Positions 17,064 to 25,635 of a stretch of 64,000 bases of DNA are shown here, one piece after another. The DNA lies in NCBI RefSeq assembly GCF_030694575.1, contig NZ_JAUYUS010000094.1, positions 48,451 to 112,450 of the forward strand, given 5' to 3'. Within the stretch, counting starts at the first letter, position 1. The number at the start of each line of letters is the position of its first letter. Position numbers and translations under genes: made by a program. The notes beneath the pieces were generated by a model that was given only the letters and a program-made list of their open reading frames with translations, did no database searches and was not told the origin of the DNA. The DNA comes from Parvibaculum sp. (GTDB lineage: Bacteria; Pseudomonadota; Alphaproteobacteria; Parvibaculales; Parvibaculaceae).

Positions 17064-19418
17064 TTAATGGACCGGGGCACTCTTCGCCCGGGCGACCGGA
17101 CGCTTGCGCGGGAACAGCATCTCCAGCACCACTGCCAGCGCAGGCAGCACGGTGATCGCCATAATCATGTTGACCATGAACATGAAGGAGAGGAGCAGGC
17201 CCATATCCGCCTGGAATTTCAGGTCGGAGAAAGCCCAGGTCGATACGCCGACCGCCAGCGTAAGCGCCGTGAAGAACGTCGCCATGCCGGTTTCCAGCAG
17301 CGCCTGCCGGAAAGCGTCGGTCACGTTCAGGCCTTCGCCCAGATAGTAGGGGATGCGGTTGTAGATGTAGTAGGCGTAGTCGACGCCGATGCCGACCGCG
17401 AGCACCATCACCGGCAGCGTTGCCACGGTCAGGCCGATCTGCAGCACTTCCATGAACCAGTAGCCGAAAAAGGTGCCGAAAGTGAGCGGCAGGCAGCAGG
17501 CGATGACGGCGCGCCAGTCGCGATAGGTCAGCGTCACCAGCGCGATGATGACGGCATAGACCCACATCATCATCGGCAGTTCGGTTTCGGTGATCTCTTC
17601 GTTCACCGCCGCCTGGACGCCCATGTTGCCGGAGGCGAGACGGATGTTGACGCCTTCCATCGGATGGGCGGCACGCCATTCCTTCACCGCGTTGACGGCG
17701 TTCTTGATGGTCGTCGCCTTCGCGTCCTTCAGATAAATCATGTGCGGAAGGATCGTGCAGGTCTGGTTGTAGAGCGCGCCCGCACCCGGCACCGTATTCG
17801 ACGCCTGCGCCAGCGCCGGACGATTGCGCGGAATGTCCTTCCATTTGAGGTTGCCCTCGTTCCAGCCGGCCGCCGAGCCCTTGATCGCGAAGGGCAGCGA
17901 GACGACGAGCGTCACGTCGGGGACGTTCTGCATCGCCCATGAGAACTGGTTGAGATATTTCATGTAGGAGTAGGTCACGCAGCTGTCCGGCGGCGTTTCG
18001 ACCACCACCGTCAGCACGTTGAGGCCGAGCGCGAAGCTGTTGGCGATCTCCGTCGAGTCCACATTGTAGCGCGCGTCGGGCCGAAGCTCCGGCGCACCTG
18101 CATGCAGCGCGCCGACATGGCGGTTCATGCCCTCATAGACGGCGATGCCGAAGAGCGTCGTCGCGCCGATCAGGATGACGACGGCCCAGCGCGGCGTGGC
18201 GACGAAACCGAGGCCCCGCATGATCTTGAGGCGCACTTCGCGCGAGCGCGTCACGCGATCGCGGAAATCCTCGCCGAACTTCAGGTAGCTCACGAGAAGA
18301 GGCAGCATGATGAGGTTGGTGGCGATCTTCAGCACCACGCCGATCGAGGCCGTGATGGCGAGTTCGCGGATCATGGGCACGGGGATCAGATAGAGCGTGC
18401 CGAAGCCGACCAGCGTCGTGATGAGGGCCATAGAGCCCGGCACCAGCAGACGCGAGAAGGCGACGCGCGCGGCCTGTTCCGCATTGGCGCCGCCACTGAT
18501 CTCGGCCGTGATGAGGTTGATCTGCTGCACGCCGTGACTGACGCCGATGGCGAAGACGAGGAACGGCACCAGCACGGCCAGCGGATCGAGCCCGTAGCCG
18601 AGAAGATTGAGCAGGCCGAATTGCCAGACCACCGATGTCAGCGAGGCGAAGAGCGTCGCCGAGGTCAGCAGCACCGAGCGCGAATAGAGGTAAAGCGCGA
18701 GCGCCGTCAGGATGAAGGCGACGATGAAGAACTTCACGACCGTGCTCGCACCGTCGGCGATGTCGCCGATCAGCTTCGCGAAGCCGATGATGCGGACGGT
18801 ATATTGGTCGTTCTCGTATTTGTCGCGGATCTGTTTCTCGAGCTTGGCGGCCAGATCGAAATAGTCGAGCGGCTGACCGGTCGAGGGGTCGTAGTCCTGC
18901 AGTTCGGCGACGACCATCGCGGATTCGAAATCGTCGGCGACGAGGCGGCCGACGAAGCCGCCGCGAATGACGTTGCTCTGGATTTTCTGGAGGTTCTCGG
19001 GCGTCATCGAGTCGGCGGTGACCTTGCCCGAGATCACGTCGTCGGCGCTGATGCCGTCCTCGGTGATTTCGATGTAGCGCGTGTTAGGCGTCCAGAGCGA
19101 TGTCACGGTGTGGCGCGACACGCCCGGCAGGAAGAAAATGTCGTCGGTGAGTTCCTTGTAGGTCTTGAAGAATTCCCTCGTCCAGACCGTTCCCTCATTC
19201 GGGGCCAGCACCACGATGATGCGATTGGAGCCGAAGAGCTGGTCGCGATACTGCTGGAAGGTCTGAATATATTCGTGGCCGACGGGAAGCTGCTTGTCGA
19301 AACCCGCCGTCATGCGGAGGCCGGTAGCGTAGTAGCCGGCGAAGAGAGTGAAGACCAGCAAGCCCAGCAGGATCAGCGCGCGGAGCCGGAAGACAACATT
19401 TTCGAGAAATTTAATCAT
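17064..19418 (-). CDS. RND/MMPL-family exporter
   Basis: A 784-residue transporter made of two halves. Each half has one N-terminal helix, a large periplasmic domain and a five-helix block (about 230-390 and 620-765). The GD(A)-type segments and the conserved Asp in GIGVDYAYYIYNR are typical of COG1033-like predicted exporters. It probably moves hydrophobic molecules such as lipids across the inner membrane. It sits between a fatty-acid-hydroxylase-family gene and the diiron/CYP153 region, so a lipid substrate is plausible but unproven. Confidence 0.88.
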   Translation of the reverse strand: MIKFLENVVFRLRALILLGLLVFTLFAGYYATGLRMTAGFDKQLPVGHEYIQTFQQYRDQLFGSNRIIVVLAPNEGTVWTREFFKTYKELTDDIFFLPGVSRHTVTSLWTPNTRYIEITEDGISADDVISGKVTADSMTPENLQKIQSNVIRGGFVGRLVADDFESAMVVAELQDYDPSTGQPLDYFDLAAKLEKQIRDKYENDQYTVRIIGFAKLIGDIADGASTVVKFFIVAFILTALALYLYSRSVLLTSATLFASLTSVVWQFGLLNLLGYGLDPLAVLVPFLVFAIGVSHGVQQINLITAEISGGANAEQAARVAFSRLLVPGSMALITTLVGFGTLYLIPVPMIRELAITASIGVVLKIATNLIMLPLLVSYLKFGEDFRDRVTRSREVRLKIMRGLGFVATPRWAVVILIGATTLFGIAVYEGMNRHVGALHAGAPELRPDARYNVDSTEIANSFALGLNVLTVVVETPPDSCVTYSYMKYLNQFSWAMQNVPDVTLVVSLPFAIKGSAAGWNEGNLKWKDIPRNRPALAQASNTVPGAGALYNQTCTILPHMIYLKDAKATTIKNAVNAVKEWRAAHPMEGVNIRLASGNMGVQAAVNEEITETELPMMMWVYAVIIALVTLTYRDWRAVIACCLPLTFGTFFGYWFMEVLQIGLTVATLPVMVLAVGIGVDYAYYIYNRIPYYLGEGLNVTDAFRQALLETGMATFFTALTLAVGVSTWAFSDLKFQADMGLLLSFMFMVNMIMAITVLPALAVVLEMLFPRKRPVARAKSAPVH

Positions 19419-19860
19419 CGACTGTACCTATCGTTCCCCTCGCCGCCGTCCCTCGCCGGGCACGCGGCACCGTTGCAAATCGCAGTTCGGCCCGAGGCGC
19501 GGAGACGACGGCTCACGCATGGGCGAGCGTCTTTCAACCGCGGCCGAGAGCCGGCCTTGTCGCTTCCGGAGGATCGTCCGCCTTGCAAGCGAACAGCGGC
19601 ACATGGGCCGCCCCTCCCCGATTTCCGCGAGCGATACGCATGCCGGAACGCCGGCGGCGCCATCGCCCATAATTTTCCGTCGGGGGTCTGCCCCCTCCCA
19701 GGATGCCGCATCTCTTCTCCCCGGCACGCAAAGCCCCCGCGCGGCCAGGACGGACAGGTCATCCACTCCTTCCCAAATATCACATGCGGAGGCGTTTTGT
19801 AACCGGTGCGTAGTGCGAATCCGCGAAGTTTACCTTGATACCGTCCCGGTCATACAAAGT

Positions 19861-19874
19861 TGACGCTACCGTCA
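19861..19874. promoter_or_regulatory. Operator site A of the diiron/CYP153 regulon
   Basis: TGACG, CTAC, CGTCA with a TTTT extension on the right; the left extension is imperfect. It shares the core of the sites at 22722-22735, 22781-22808 and 24307-24328. Its right end is 8 bp before the -35 hexamer. Confidence 0.7.
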
Positions 19875-19882
19875 TTTTCCTC

Positions 19883-19910
19883 TTGACCCTGAGGCACCCG
19901 ACCTTATTCT
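19883..19910 (+). promoter_or_regulatory. Promoter of diiron gene A
   Basis: TTGACC (19883-19888), a 16-bp spacer and TATTCT (19905-19910). It lies 96 bp before the start codon and directly downstream of operator A. Confidence 0.6.
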
Positions 19911-20005
19911 CCCGGGAAAGAGACAGACCGGCGGCGGGTCCCGCACGTCCGGCACATCCCGCGTTCCCGGCGACCCCCGTCCCGGCGATATTTTCTGGAG
20001 GACCG

Positions 20006-21139
20006 ATGACCGAAATTCGTCAGATCACCAAAGACGACGCCTATGACGCCGTTGCGCCGGACGATTTCCCCGCGATGATGCAGCCGGAGCGTTACGGCGC
20101 CCGGTCCACCGCGTTCGACAAGATCATCTCCGCGACCCATGACCATTTCTGGGATCCGCTGGACGTGAAGTACATCGACTTCACCGAACCCTTCGATCTC
20201 GAGAACCAGATGGTGATGCCGCCGGAACTGATGCCGGAGCTTCGCCTGCCCTGCTTCGAGAAGCTGACCGAAAAGCAGCGCGTGAAATTCGCGAATGAAA
20301 GCGCGCGCTGGATGCTTTCCTCGATCCTGCACGGCGAAGCCGGCGCGCTGGCGCTTTCCGCCTCGCTCTGCCACATCCTGAAGGATCCGGGCGCGCAGGA
20401 ATATGCCGCCAACCAGACCCGCGAAGAAGCCCGCCATGTGACGGCCTTCGCGAAATACGTGCAGGCGCGCTGGGGCAAGCCGCTGGCCGTCGGCCCGACG
20501 CTGGGCGGCCTGCTGACCAACATCGTCAACGCACCCGAGGTCTACAAGAAGATCGTCGGCATGCAGATGCTGGTTGAGGGCCTGGCCATGGGCGCCTTCG
20601 CGACGCTTTATGCGAAGTCGAACGATCCGCTCCTCGTCAAGCTCACGCAGCTCGTGATGACGGACGAAGCCTTCCATCACAAGTTCGGCAAGATCTGGGC
20701 CGACCGCACGATCCCGAACCTGTCGGAAGAAGAGCAGAACATCATCGAGGACTGGGCGGCCGAGTGCTTCCAGACGCTGCTGTTCAACCTCGTGAACCCC
20801 GAGCAGAAGCAGGCGATCTACGGTGAGTTCGGTCTCGAATGGCAGCAGGTTCAGCTCGAGATGCTCGAAGCCTTCGGCGATGAAGACCGCCGCGAGAGCA
20901 TGAAGGAAGGCACCAACATCTTCCGCGTGCTCATCAAGACGCTGCTCAAGGCCGGCATCATCACCGACCGCACCAAGGCCTTCTACGCCACTTATGTGGA
21001 CATGGAAGAGCTGCGCCATGAAGGCGACCGCATGGTCGGCGACGACATCGCGGAAGACGGCATCCGCTATCTGCAGAAGATCAACTTCGGCGCCAATGTC
21101 GACTCGCTGAAGAATGTGAGCCTGTCGGCCGCCGAGTAA
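20006..21139 (+). CDS. Ferritin-like diiron protein A (putative oxygenase)
   Basis: A 377-residue soluble, mostly helical protein. It shows a full diiron-carboxylate signature in two symmetric halves: Glu111 then E141-A-R-H144, and Glu191 then E221-A-F-H224, each pair 30 residues apart. This spacing is typical of ribonucleotide-reductase R2, acyl-ACP desaturase and bacterial monooxygenase folds. I cannot place it in a named family, so the reaction is unknown; oxygen-dependent hydroxylation or desaturation is the inference. GGAGG precedes the ATG. A close paralogue lies at 24422-25543. Confidence 0.85.
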   Translation: MTEIRQITKDDAYDAVAPDDFPAMMQPERYGARSTAFDKIISATHDHFWDPLDVKYIDFTEPFDLENQMVMPPELMPELRLPCFEKLTEKQRVKFANESARWMLSSILHGEAGALALSASLCHILKDPGAQEYAANQTREEARHVTAFAKYVQARWGKPLAVGPTLGGLLTNIVNAPEVYKKIVGMQMLVEGLAMGAFATLYAKSNDPLLVKLTQLVMTDEAFHHKFGKIWADRTIPNLSEEEQNIIEDWAAECFQTLLFNLVNPEQKQAIYGEFGLEWQQVQLEMLEAFGDEDRRESMKEGTNIFRVLIKTLLKAGIITDRTKAFYATYVDMEELRHEGDRMVGDDIAEDGIRYLQKINFGANVDSLKNVSLSAAE

Positions 21140-21212
21140 CGACGCCGTATTGTTGCGTACCGCGTAAGCAAACGGAGACGGTAGCGAGTTCCCTCAACTC
21201 GATCCCCAAACT

Positions 21213-21241
21213 GGGCGGTTCCTTCGGGAACCGCCCTTTTT
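21213..21241 (+). terminator. Terminator of diiron gene A
   Basis: GGGCGGTTCC, a TTCG tetraloop, GGAACCGCCC and then five T. The stem core is the same as in the two terminators behind the paralogous gene at 25.6 kb. Confidence 0.93.
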
Positions 21242-21312
21242 ATTTGCGACGGGACGCGCCGTCATTCTCCTTCTCACCCTCTCCTTGCCGGAGGGTAAAA
21301 AAAACAGAGCCG

Positions 21313-21350
21313 CAAAAAAGAATGCCGGGCACGGATTTCTCCGGCCCGGC
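21313..21350 (-). terminator. Terminator of the CYP153 gene
   Basis: Read on the minus strand, GCCGGGC and GCCCGGC enclose a second stem CGGA-GAAA-TCCG, followed by ATTC and a run of T. It lies 22 bp after the P450 stop. Confidence 0.85.
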
Positions 21351-21371
21351 TGTTCCTGTCGCGATACGGCG

Positions 21372-22646
21372 TCAGTGCTTGCGCTTCGGCACCACGACCA
21401 TCAGTTCCTCGTAGCCCTTGACGAAGCTCGAGTGAACGCGGACCGGCTCCTGCAGAACCTCGATGCGCTGATCCGGCCAGCGCTTCATGATCTCTTCCCA
21501 GGTGATGCGGAGCTGCATCTCGGCAAGACGGTTACCCACGCAGCGGTGGATGCCGAAGCCGAAGGAGAGATGCTGACGCGCGCGATCGCGGTCGATCACG
21601 AGTTTGTTCGGGTTGTCGATCACGGTCTCGTCGCGGTTGCCCGAGACGTACCACATGGCAACCTTGTCGCCTTTCCGGATTTTCTTGCCGTCGAGCTCGA
21701 CATCCTCAAGCGCGGTCCGGCGCATATAGGCGAGCGGCGTCTGCCAGCGGATGATCTCCGCCACCATGTTCGGAATGACGGAGGGGTCTGCCTGCAGCTT
21801 CGCATACTGGTCCGGGAACTGGTTCAGCGCGTAGAGGCCGCCCGTGAGCGAGTTGCGCGTCGTATCGTTGCCGCCGACGATCAAGAGGATCAGGTTTCCG
21901 AGATACTCCATCTTGTCCATGTTGCGGGTCGACTCGCCATGCGCGAGCATGGAGATAAGGTCGTTGCCCGGCTCGCGCGCGTTCACGCGCTCGTTCCACA
22001 GGCCGATGAAATATTCGGCGCATTCCAGAAGCTCGGCGCGGCGCTGATCTTCCGTTTCGATGAGACCGCCTTCCATCGGCGTCGCGGTGGCGACGTCGGA
22101 CCAACGGGTCAGCTTGCGGCGTTCCGCGAAGGGGAAGTCGAACAGCGTGGCGAGCATCTGCGTCGTGAGTTCGATCGAGACGCGGTCCACCCAGTTGAAG
22201 GGTTCGTTCTCCGGCAGTTCGTCGAGAATGCGCGAAAGGCGCTCGCGGATCGTGCCTTCGAGCTTGGCGAGATTGCCGGGCGCCACGATCGGGCTTACCA
22301 CCTTGCGCTGCTCGTCATGCTTGGGCGGGTCCATGGCGATGAACATCGGCAGCTTGAAGTCCTCGTCCGGGTCGCGCAGCACGATGCTGCCTTCCGAAGA
22401 GAAGACCTGGTGGTTCGTGTCCACCGCCATGATGTCCTTGTAGCGCGTGACCGACCAATAGGGCCCGACTTCTTCATTGACCGTGCTGTAGTGGACGGGC
22501 GCCTCGGCGCGAAGGCGCTCGAAATAGGGCCACATCGTATTGGTCTTGAAGAGCATCGGATCGGCGGGGTCGAGCTGATCGAGCGGCGTCGTGTAGGCCT
22601 TCTCGCGCGCCTCGTCGATTTCGTATTTTACCGCTGCATCGCTCAT
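21372..22646 (-). CDS. CYP153-type cytochrome P450 alkane hydroxylase
   Basis: A 424-residue P450 closely matching the CYP153 pattern known for terminal hydroxylation of medium-chain alkanes and fatty acids. Features are MWPYFERLRAEAPVHY near the N-terminus, AMDPPKHDEQRKVVSP, the I-helix LIVGGNDTTRNSLTGG, the ExxR EIIRW, and the heme loop SFGFGIHRCVGNRLAE. The ATG at 22646 follows a GGAGGA ribosome site. CYP153 enzymes need a ferredoxin and reductase, which are not encoded in this window. Two operator copies lie upstream. Confidence 0.92.
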   Translation of the reverse strand: MSDAAVKYEIDEAREKAYTTPLDQLDPADPMLFKTNTMWPYFERLRAEAPVHYSTVNEEVGPYWSVTRYKDIMAVDTNHQVFSSEGSIVLRDPDEDFKLPMFIAMDPPKHDEQRKVVSPIVAPGNLAKLEGTIRERLSRILDELPENEPFNWVDRVSIELTTQMLATLFDFPFAERRKLTRWSDVATATPMEGGLIETEDQRRAELLECAEYFIGLWNERVNAREPGNDLISMLAHGESTRNMDKMEYLGNLILLIVGGNDTTRNSLTGGLYALNQFPDQYAKLQADPSVIPNMVAEIIRWQTPLAYMRRTALEDVELDGKKIRKGDKVAMWYVSGNRDETVIDNPNKLVIDRDRARQHLSFGFGIHRCVGNRLAEMQLRITWEEIMKRWPDQRIEVLQEPVRVHSSFVKGYEELMVVVPKRKH

Positions 22647-22684
22647 GGGTTTCCTCCGGCTTGTTCTGAAGTTCCGTTGCGTCA

Positions 22685-22713
22685 AGGATAAGCCGCAAGT
22701 GCGGACTTGTCAT
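22685..22713 (-). promoter_or_regulatory. Promoter of the CYP153 gene
   Basis: On the minus strand, ATGACA (22713-22708), a 17-bp spacer and TATCCT (22690-22685). It lies about 40 bp before the start codon, immediately downstream of the proximal operator. Confidence 0.6.
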
Positions 22714-22721
22714 ACGCAAAA

Positions 22722-22735
22722 TGACGCAGGTGTCA
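22722..22735. promoter_or_regulatory. Operator site B (proximal to CYP153)
   Basis: TGACG, CAGG, TGTCA with A/T flanks; one arm has a single mismatch. Read toward the P450 gene, its end is 8 bp before the -35 hexamer. Confidence 0.7.
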
Positions 22736-22780
22736 CTTTTCTTGTTGTTTCACACGGAAGCCTAGCATGACGGATCGGGC

Positions 22781-22808
22781 TTGAAAATGACGGAGGCGTC
22801 ATTTTCAA
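22781..22808. promoter_or_regulatory. Operator site C (distal to CYP153), best copy
   Basis: A perfect inverted repeat with 12-bp arms, TTGAAAATGACG and its complement, and a GAGG centre. It lies 137 bp before the P450 start and 30 bp past the stop of the Hsp70-like gene. Confidence 0.8.
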
Positions 22809-22837
22809 CCAGAATCTGACTCTTTTTCGTTGCCCGG

Positions 22838-24160
22838 TCAGTCGCCGAAACGCCGCCTCGCGGCCAGCGCCAGCCCCGTGGCGACCGAGGTGAGTTCGCC
22901 GCCGCCGGCGAGCTTTTCCGCGCCGAACCGGGCGGCGAAGAGGCCTCGCACGGCCGGAATGAAGGAAGAGCCGCCGGTCAGGAAGACGCGGTCGACGCGC
23001 TCCGGCGCCGTCCCCGTTTCCTCCAGCAGCCGGTCGACGCAGATCGAGATTTCGGCAAGCTCGGGCGCGATCCAGCTTTCGAAATCCGCCCGCTTCACCG
23101 GCGCGTCGATCGTCACCGGATCGAGATCGAAGCGGAGCCGCGCCTCCGCCGCCCCGGACAAGGCGATCTTCGCGGCCTCCACCGCCTGGTAGAGCGTGAA
23201 GCCGCGGTCCTCCGAGATGAGCCGCGACAGCGCCGCCACTTCATCGGCGGCTTCCGCCGTCTGGCCGATCTCCTCCAGCATGCGCCGCGTCTTGCGCGTG
23301 TTGATGAGGCTCAATTCGTGCCACCGTTTCATGGTGTCGTAGGGCCATGACGGCACGGGCAGCACCTTCGTGCCGCTTTTGTAATTCGTGCCCTTGCCGA
23401 GGCGCGGCGCGACGCAGTGCTCGATGAGGCGCGCGTCGAACGCATCGCCCGCGAGGCCGACACCCGACACACCGACGATGGTTTCGCCGCGTGCCTTCAG
23501 CGCGCGCGTTGCCGGACCGACATGCAGCAGGCAAAAGTCGCTGGTGCCGCCGCCGAAATCGCCGATCAGCACAAGCTCGTCGCGGGCGAGAGATGCCTCG
23601 TAGCTATAGGCCGCGGCCACCGGCTCGAATTCGAAATGCACGTCGGGAATGCGCACGCCGTGCAGCGCCTCGCGCAGCCGCGCCACCGCGAGTTCGTCAT
23701 GCGCGCCGTCCGCCATGCCGAGGCTGTTGCGCACGAAGCGGGCTGGACGGCCCACGACGACCGGACCCTTCAGCATCGCCTCCGACAAGGCGTCCGCCTC
23801 CACCGTCGCGTCGACCAGCCGCGCGACGATGAAGCCGACGAGATTTTCCAGCGTGAAACGGCTGTTGAATATGCTCGTCGAGGTGAAGTTCGGATTGGCG
23901 AGATAGGATTTCACCGACTGGATGAGCCGCCCGTCCGCGCCCCGGTCCAGATAGACGTCCATCGCCTCCGGCCCCGCGAAGGCATGCGGCCGGCCGTTCG
24001 GGTCGCGTTCCTCGTCGTCGAAATAGAGGATCGAGCGGAAGGTGTTCAGAAGCTCGTTCCGGTGGCGCACGGGCACGAGCCGCGCGGCGCCCTCGGGCGA
24101 GGCGACCGCCAGCGCGCTGTTGGTCGTCCCGAAATCGAGACCGATGAAATCGAAGGACAT
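22838..24160 (-). CDS. Hsp70-family protein (YegD-like)
   Basis: A 440-residue ATPase domain without the substrate-binding domain of DnaK. It shows phosphate-1 GLDFGTTNSALAVA, phosphate-2 VLIGDFGGGTSDFCLL and the adenosine motif VFLTGGSSFIPAVRGLF. Such short Hsp70 relatives are poorly characterised. It sits upstream of the CYP153 gene on the same strand and divergent from diiron gene B, sharing a 261-bp regulatory region that contains operator D. A role in maturation of the neighbouring metalloenzymes is an inference from position only. Confidence 0.88.
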   Translation of the reverse strand: MSFDFIGLDFGTTNSALAVASPEGAARLVPVRHRNELLNTFRSILYFDDEERDPNGRPHAFAGPEAMDVYLDRGADGRLIQSVKSYLANPNFTSTSIFNSRFTLENLVGFIVARLVDATVEADALSEAMLKGPVVVGRPARFVRNSLGMADGAHDELAVARLREALHGVRIPDVHFEFEPVAAAYSYEASLARDELVLIGDFGGGTSDFCLLHVGPATRALKARGETIVGVSGVGLAGDAFDARLIEHCVAPRLGKGTNYKSGTKVLPVPSWPYDTMKRWHELSLINTRKTRRMLEEIGQTAEAADEVAALSRLISEDRGFTLYQAVEAAKIALSGAAEARLRFDLDPVTIDAPVKRADFESWIAPELAEISICVDRLLEETGTAPERVDRVFLTGGSSFIPAVRGLFAARFGAEKLAGGGELTSVATGLALAARRRFGD

Positions 24161-24306
24161 GAGAGCACCTCGTATCCGTTTGGCGGATCGCCACGGCGAT
24201 ACATCTGAGGGGTGGGGCCTGGTCCGGCCGGAGCGAAAAGGGGCGCGAGAGATACAGAAACCGGCCCTGTTTGTCCAGCGGGCGCCCGATTTTCAGCCCT
24301 CTGCGC

Positions 24307-24328
24307 AAAATGACGCAGGCGTCATTTT
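24307..24328. promoter_or_regulatory. Operator site D (before diiron gene B)
   Basis: A perfect inverted repeat with 9-bp arms AAAATGACG and CGTCATTTT around CAGG. It lies between the divergent Hsp70-like and diiron B genes. Its core ends 8 bp before a TTGTTG hexamer at 24333. Confidence 0.8.
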
Positions 24329-24332
24329 TGTA

Positions 24333-24361
24333 TTGTTGTGCGGCGCACCAATACCCACACT
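24333..24361 (+). promoter_or_regulatory. Probable promoter of diiron gene B
   Basis: TTGTTG (24333-24338) with a weak -10 (CACACT) 17 bp later. The poor -10 would fit a promoter that depends on an activator bound at operator D. Confidence 0.4.
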
Positions 24362-24421
24362 CAGGCTGTGGCTAATTGACCGGCCCCGAAGCCGGCACCG
24401 CAACGGAGCGTGGAGAGACAG

Positions 24422-25543
24422 ATGACCGATATCCGCCAGATCACCAAGGACAACGCCTATGACGCCGTCTCGCCGGACGACTTCCAGGCGATGATGAATA
24501 CCGAGCGCTACAACCGGCGTTCCTCCGCCTTCGACAAGATCATCTCGGCGACCCACGATCATTTCTGGGATCCGATGGACAAGCGCTACATCGACTACAC
24601 CGAACCCTTCGACAGCGAAAACGAGATGCTGATCGATCCGGAACTCGTGCCGGAACTGAAGCTCGCCTCGTTCGAGAAGCTGTCCGAGAAGGAAAAAGTC
24701 CGCTTCGTCAACGAGACGGCGCGCTGGATGATGTCCGCGATCCTGCATGGCGAGCAGGGCGCGCTCAATCTTTCCGCCTCGCTCTGCCACATCCTGCTCG
24801 ATCCGGGCGCCCAGGAATACGCCGCCAACCAGGCGCGCGAGGAAGCGCGTCACGTGACCGCCTTCGCGAAATATGTGCAGGCGCGTTTCGGCAAGCCGCT
24901 TCCCTGCGGCGAGACGCTGGCCAACCTCCTCTCCGAAATGGTCAATGCGAAAGAGGTCTACAAGAAGATCGTCGGCATGCAGCTTCTCGTCGAAGGCCTC
25001 GCGATGGGCACCTTCGCGACCTTCTTCAACACGGCGCGCGATCCGCTGCTCGTGAAGCTCTGCCAGCTCGCCATGACGGACGAGGCCTTCCACCACAAGT
25101 TCGGCAAGATCTGGGCCGACCGCACGATCCCCAAACTCTCCCAGGAAGAGCGGGACATCATCGAGGACTGGGCGGCGACCGTCTTCCAGACGCTCCTGTT
25201 CAACCTCGTGAACCCGGAACAGAAGAAACTGATCTATGCCGATTTCGGTCTCGACTGGCGCGAGGTTCAGGCCGAGATGCTCGAAGCCGTTACGGACGAA
25301 GACCGGCGCGAGGGCATGAAGGACGCGGCGAACGTCTTCCGCGTGCTGGTCAAGACGCTGCTCAAGGCCGGCATCATCACGGACCGCACACGCGCCTTCT
25401 ATGCGATCTATGTCGACATGGAAGAACTGAAGAACGAAGACGACCGCATGGTCGGCGACGACATCGCGGAGCAGGGCATCGACTTCCTGAAGACGGTGAA
25501 CTTCGCCAAGAAGAACCCGCTGTCGAGCGTCGCTGCCGAATAG
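24422..25543 (+). CDS. Ferritin-like diiron protein B (paralogue of A)
   Basis: A 373-residue protein collinear with diiron protein A over its whole length. Long blocks are identical, including the metal-ligand positions (Glu111, E141xxH144, Glu191, E221xxH224). It differs mostly in surface positions and the C-terminal tail. The ATG at 24422 gives the same M-T-x-I-R-Q-I-T-K-D start as the paralogue. Function is unknown; an oxygen-activating diiron enzyme is inferred. Two terminators follow. Confidence 0.85.
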   Translation: MTDIRQITKDNAYDAVSPDDFQAMMNTERYNRRSSAFDKIISATHDHFWDPMDKRYIDYTEPFDSENEMLIDPELVPELKLASFEKLSEKEKVRFVNETARWMMSAILHGEQGALNLSASLCHILLDPGAQEYAANQAREEARHVTAFAKYVQARFGKPLPCGETLANLLSEMVNAKEVYKKIVGMQLLVEGLAMGTFATFFNTARDPLLVKLCQLAMTDEAFHHKFGKIWADRTIPKLSQEERDIIEDWAATVFQTLLFNLVNPEQKKLIYADFGLDWREVQAEMLEAVTDEDRREGMKDAANVFRVLVKTLLKAGIITDRTRAFYAIYVDMEELKNEDDRMVGDDIAEQGIDFLKTVNFAKKNPLSSVAAE

Positions 25544-25596
25544 AATTCCCCGAAGGGTCCTCTCAACCACAGAACGCGTGGTCGGGGAAAAACTCA

Positions 25597-25624
25597 GGGC
25601 GGTTCGGAAGAACCGCCCTTTTTT
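25597..25624 (+). terminator. First terminator behind diiron gene B
   Basis: GGGCGGTTC, loop GGAA, GAACCGCCC, then six T. The stem matches the core of the terminator at 21213. Confidence 0.92.
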
Positions 25625-25635
25625 CTTGTAGTTCC

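Larger units (their letters stand above)
19419..20005. other. 587-bp gene-free region between divergent RND and diiron genes
   Basis: No coding sequence is supported here. The right third (19861-19910) holds an operator and a promoter for the downstream diiron gene. The left part should hold the RND promoter, but I see no clear match. Overlapping open frames have no domain and cover the promoter. Confidence 0.65.

Noticed and set aside
19415..19783. A 122-codon minus-strand open frame in the gene-free region
   Set aside because: No domain, Arg/Gly-rich, no ribosome site, and it overlaps the region expected to hold the RND promoter.
20006..25543. Calling the two diiron proteins bacterioferritin or iron-storage ferritin
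   Set aside because: Length (about 375 residues), ligand spacing and large C-terminal region do not fit storage ferritins; an enzyme-like fold is more likely.
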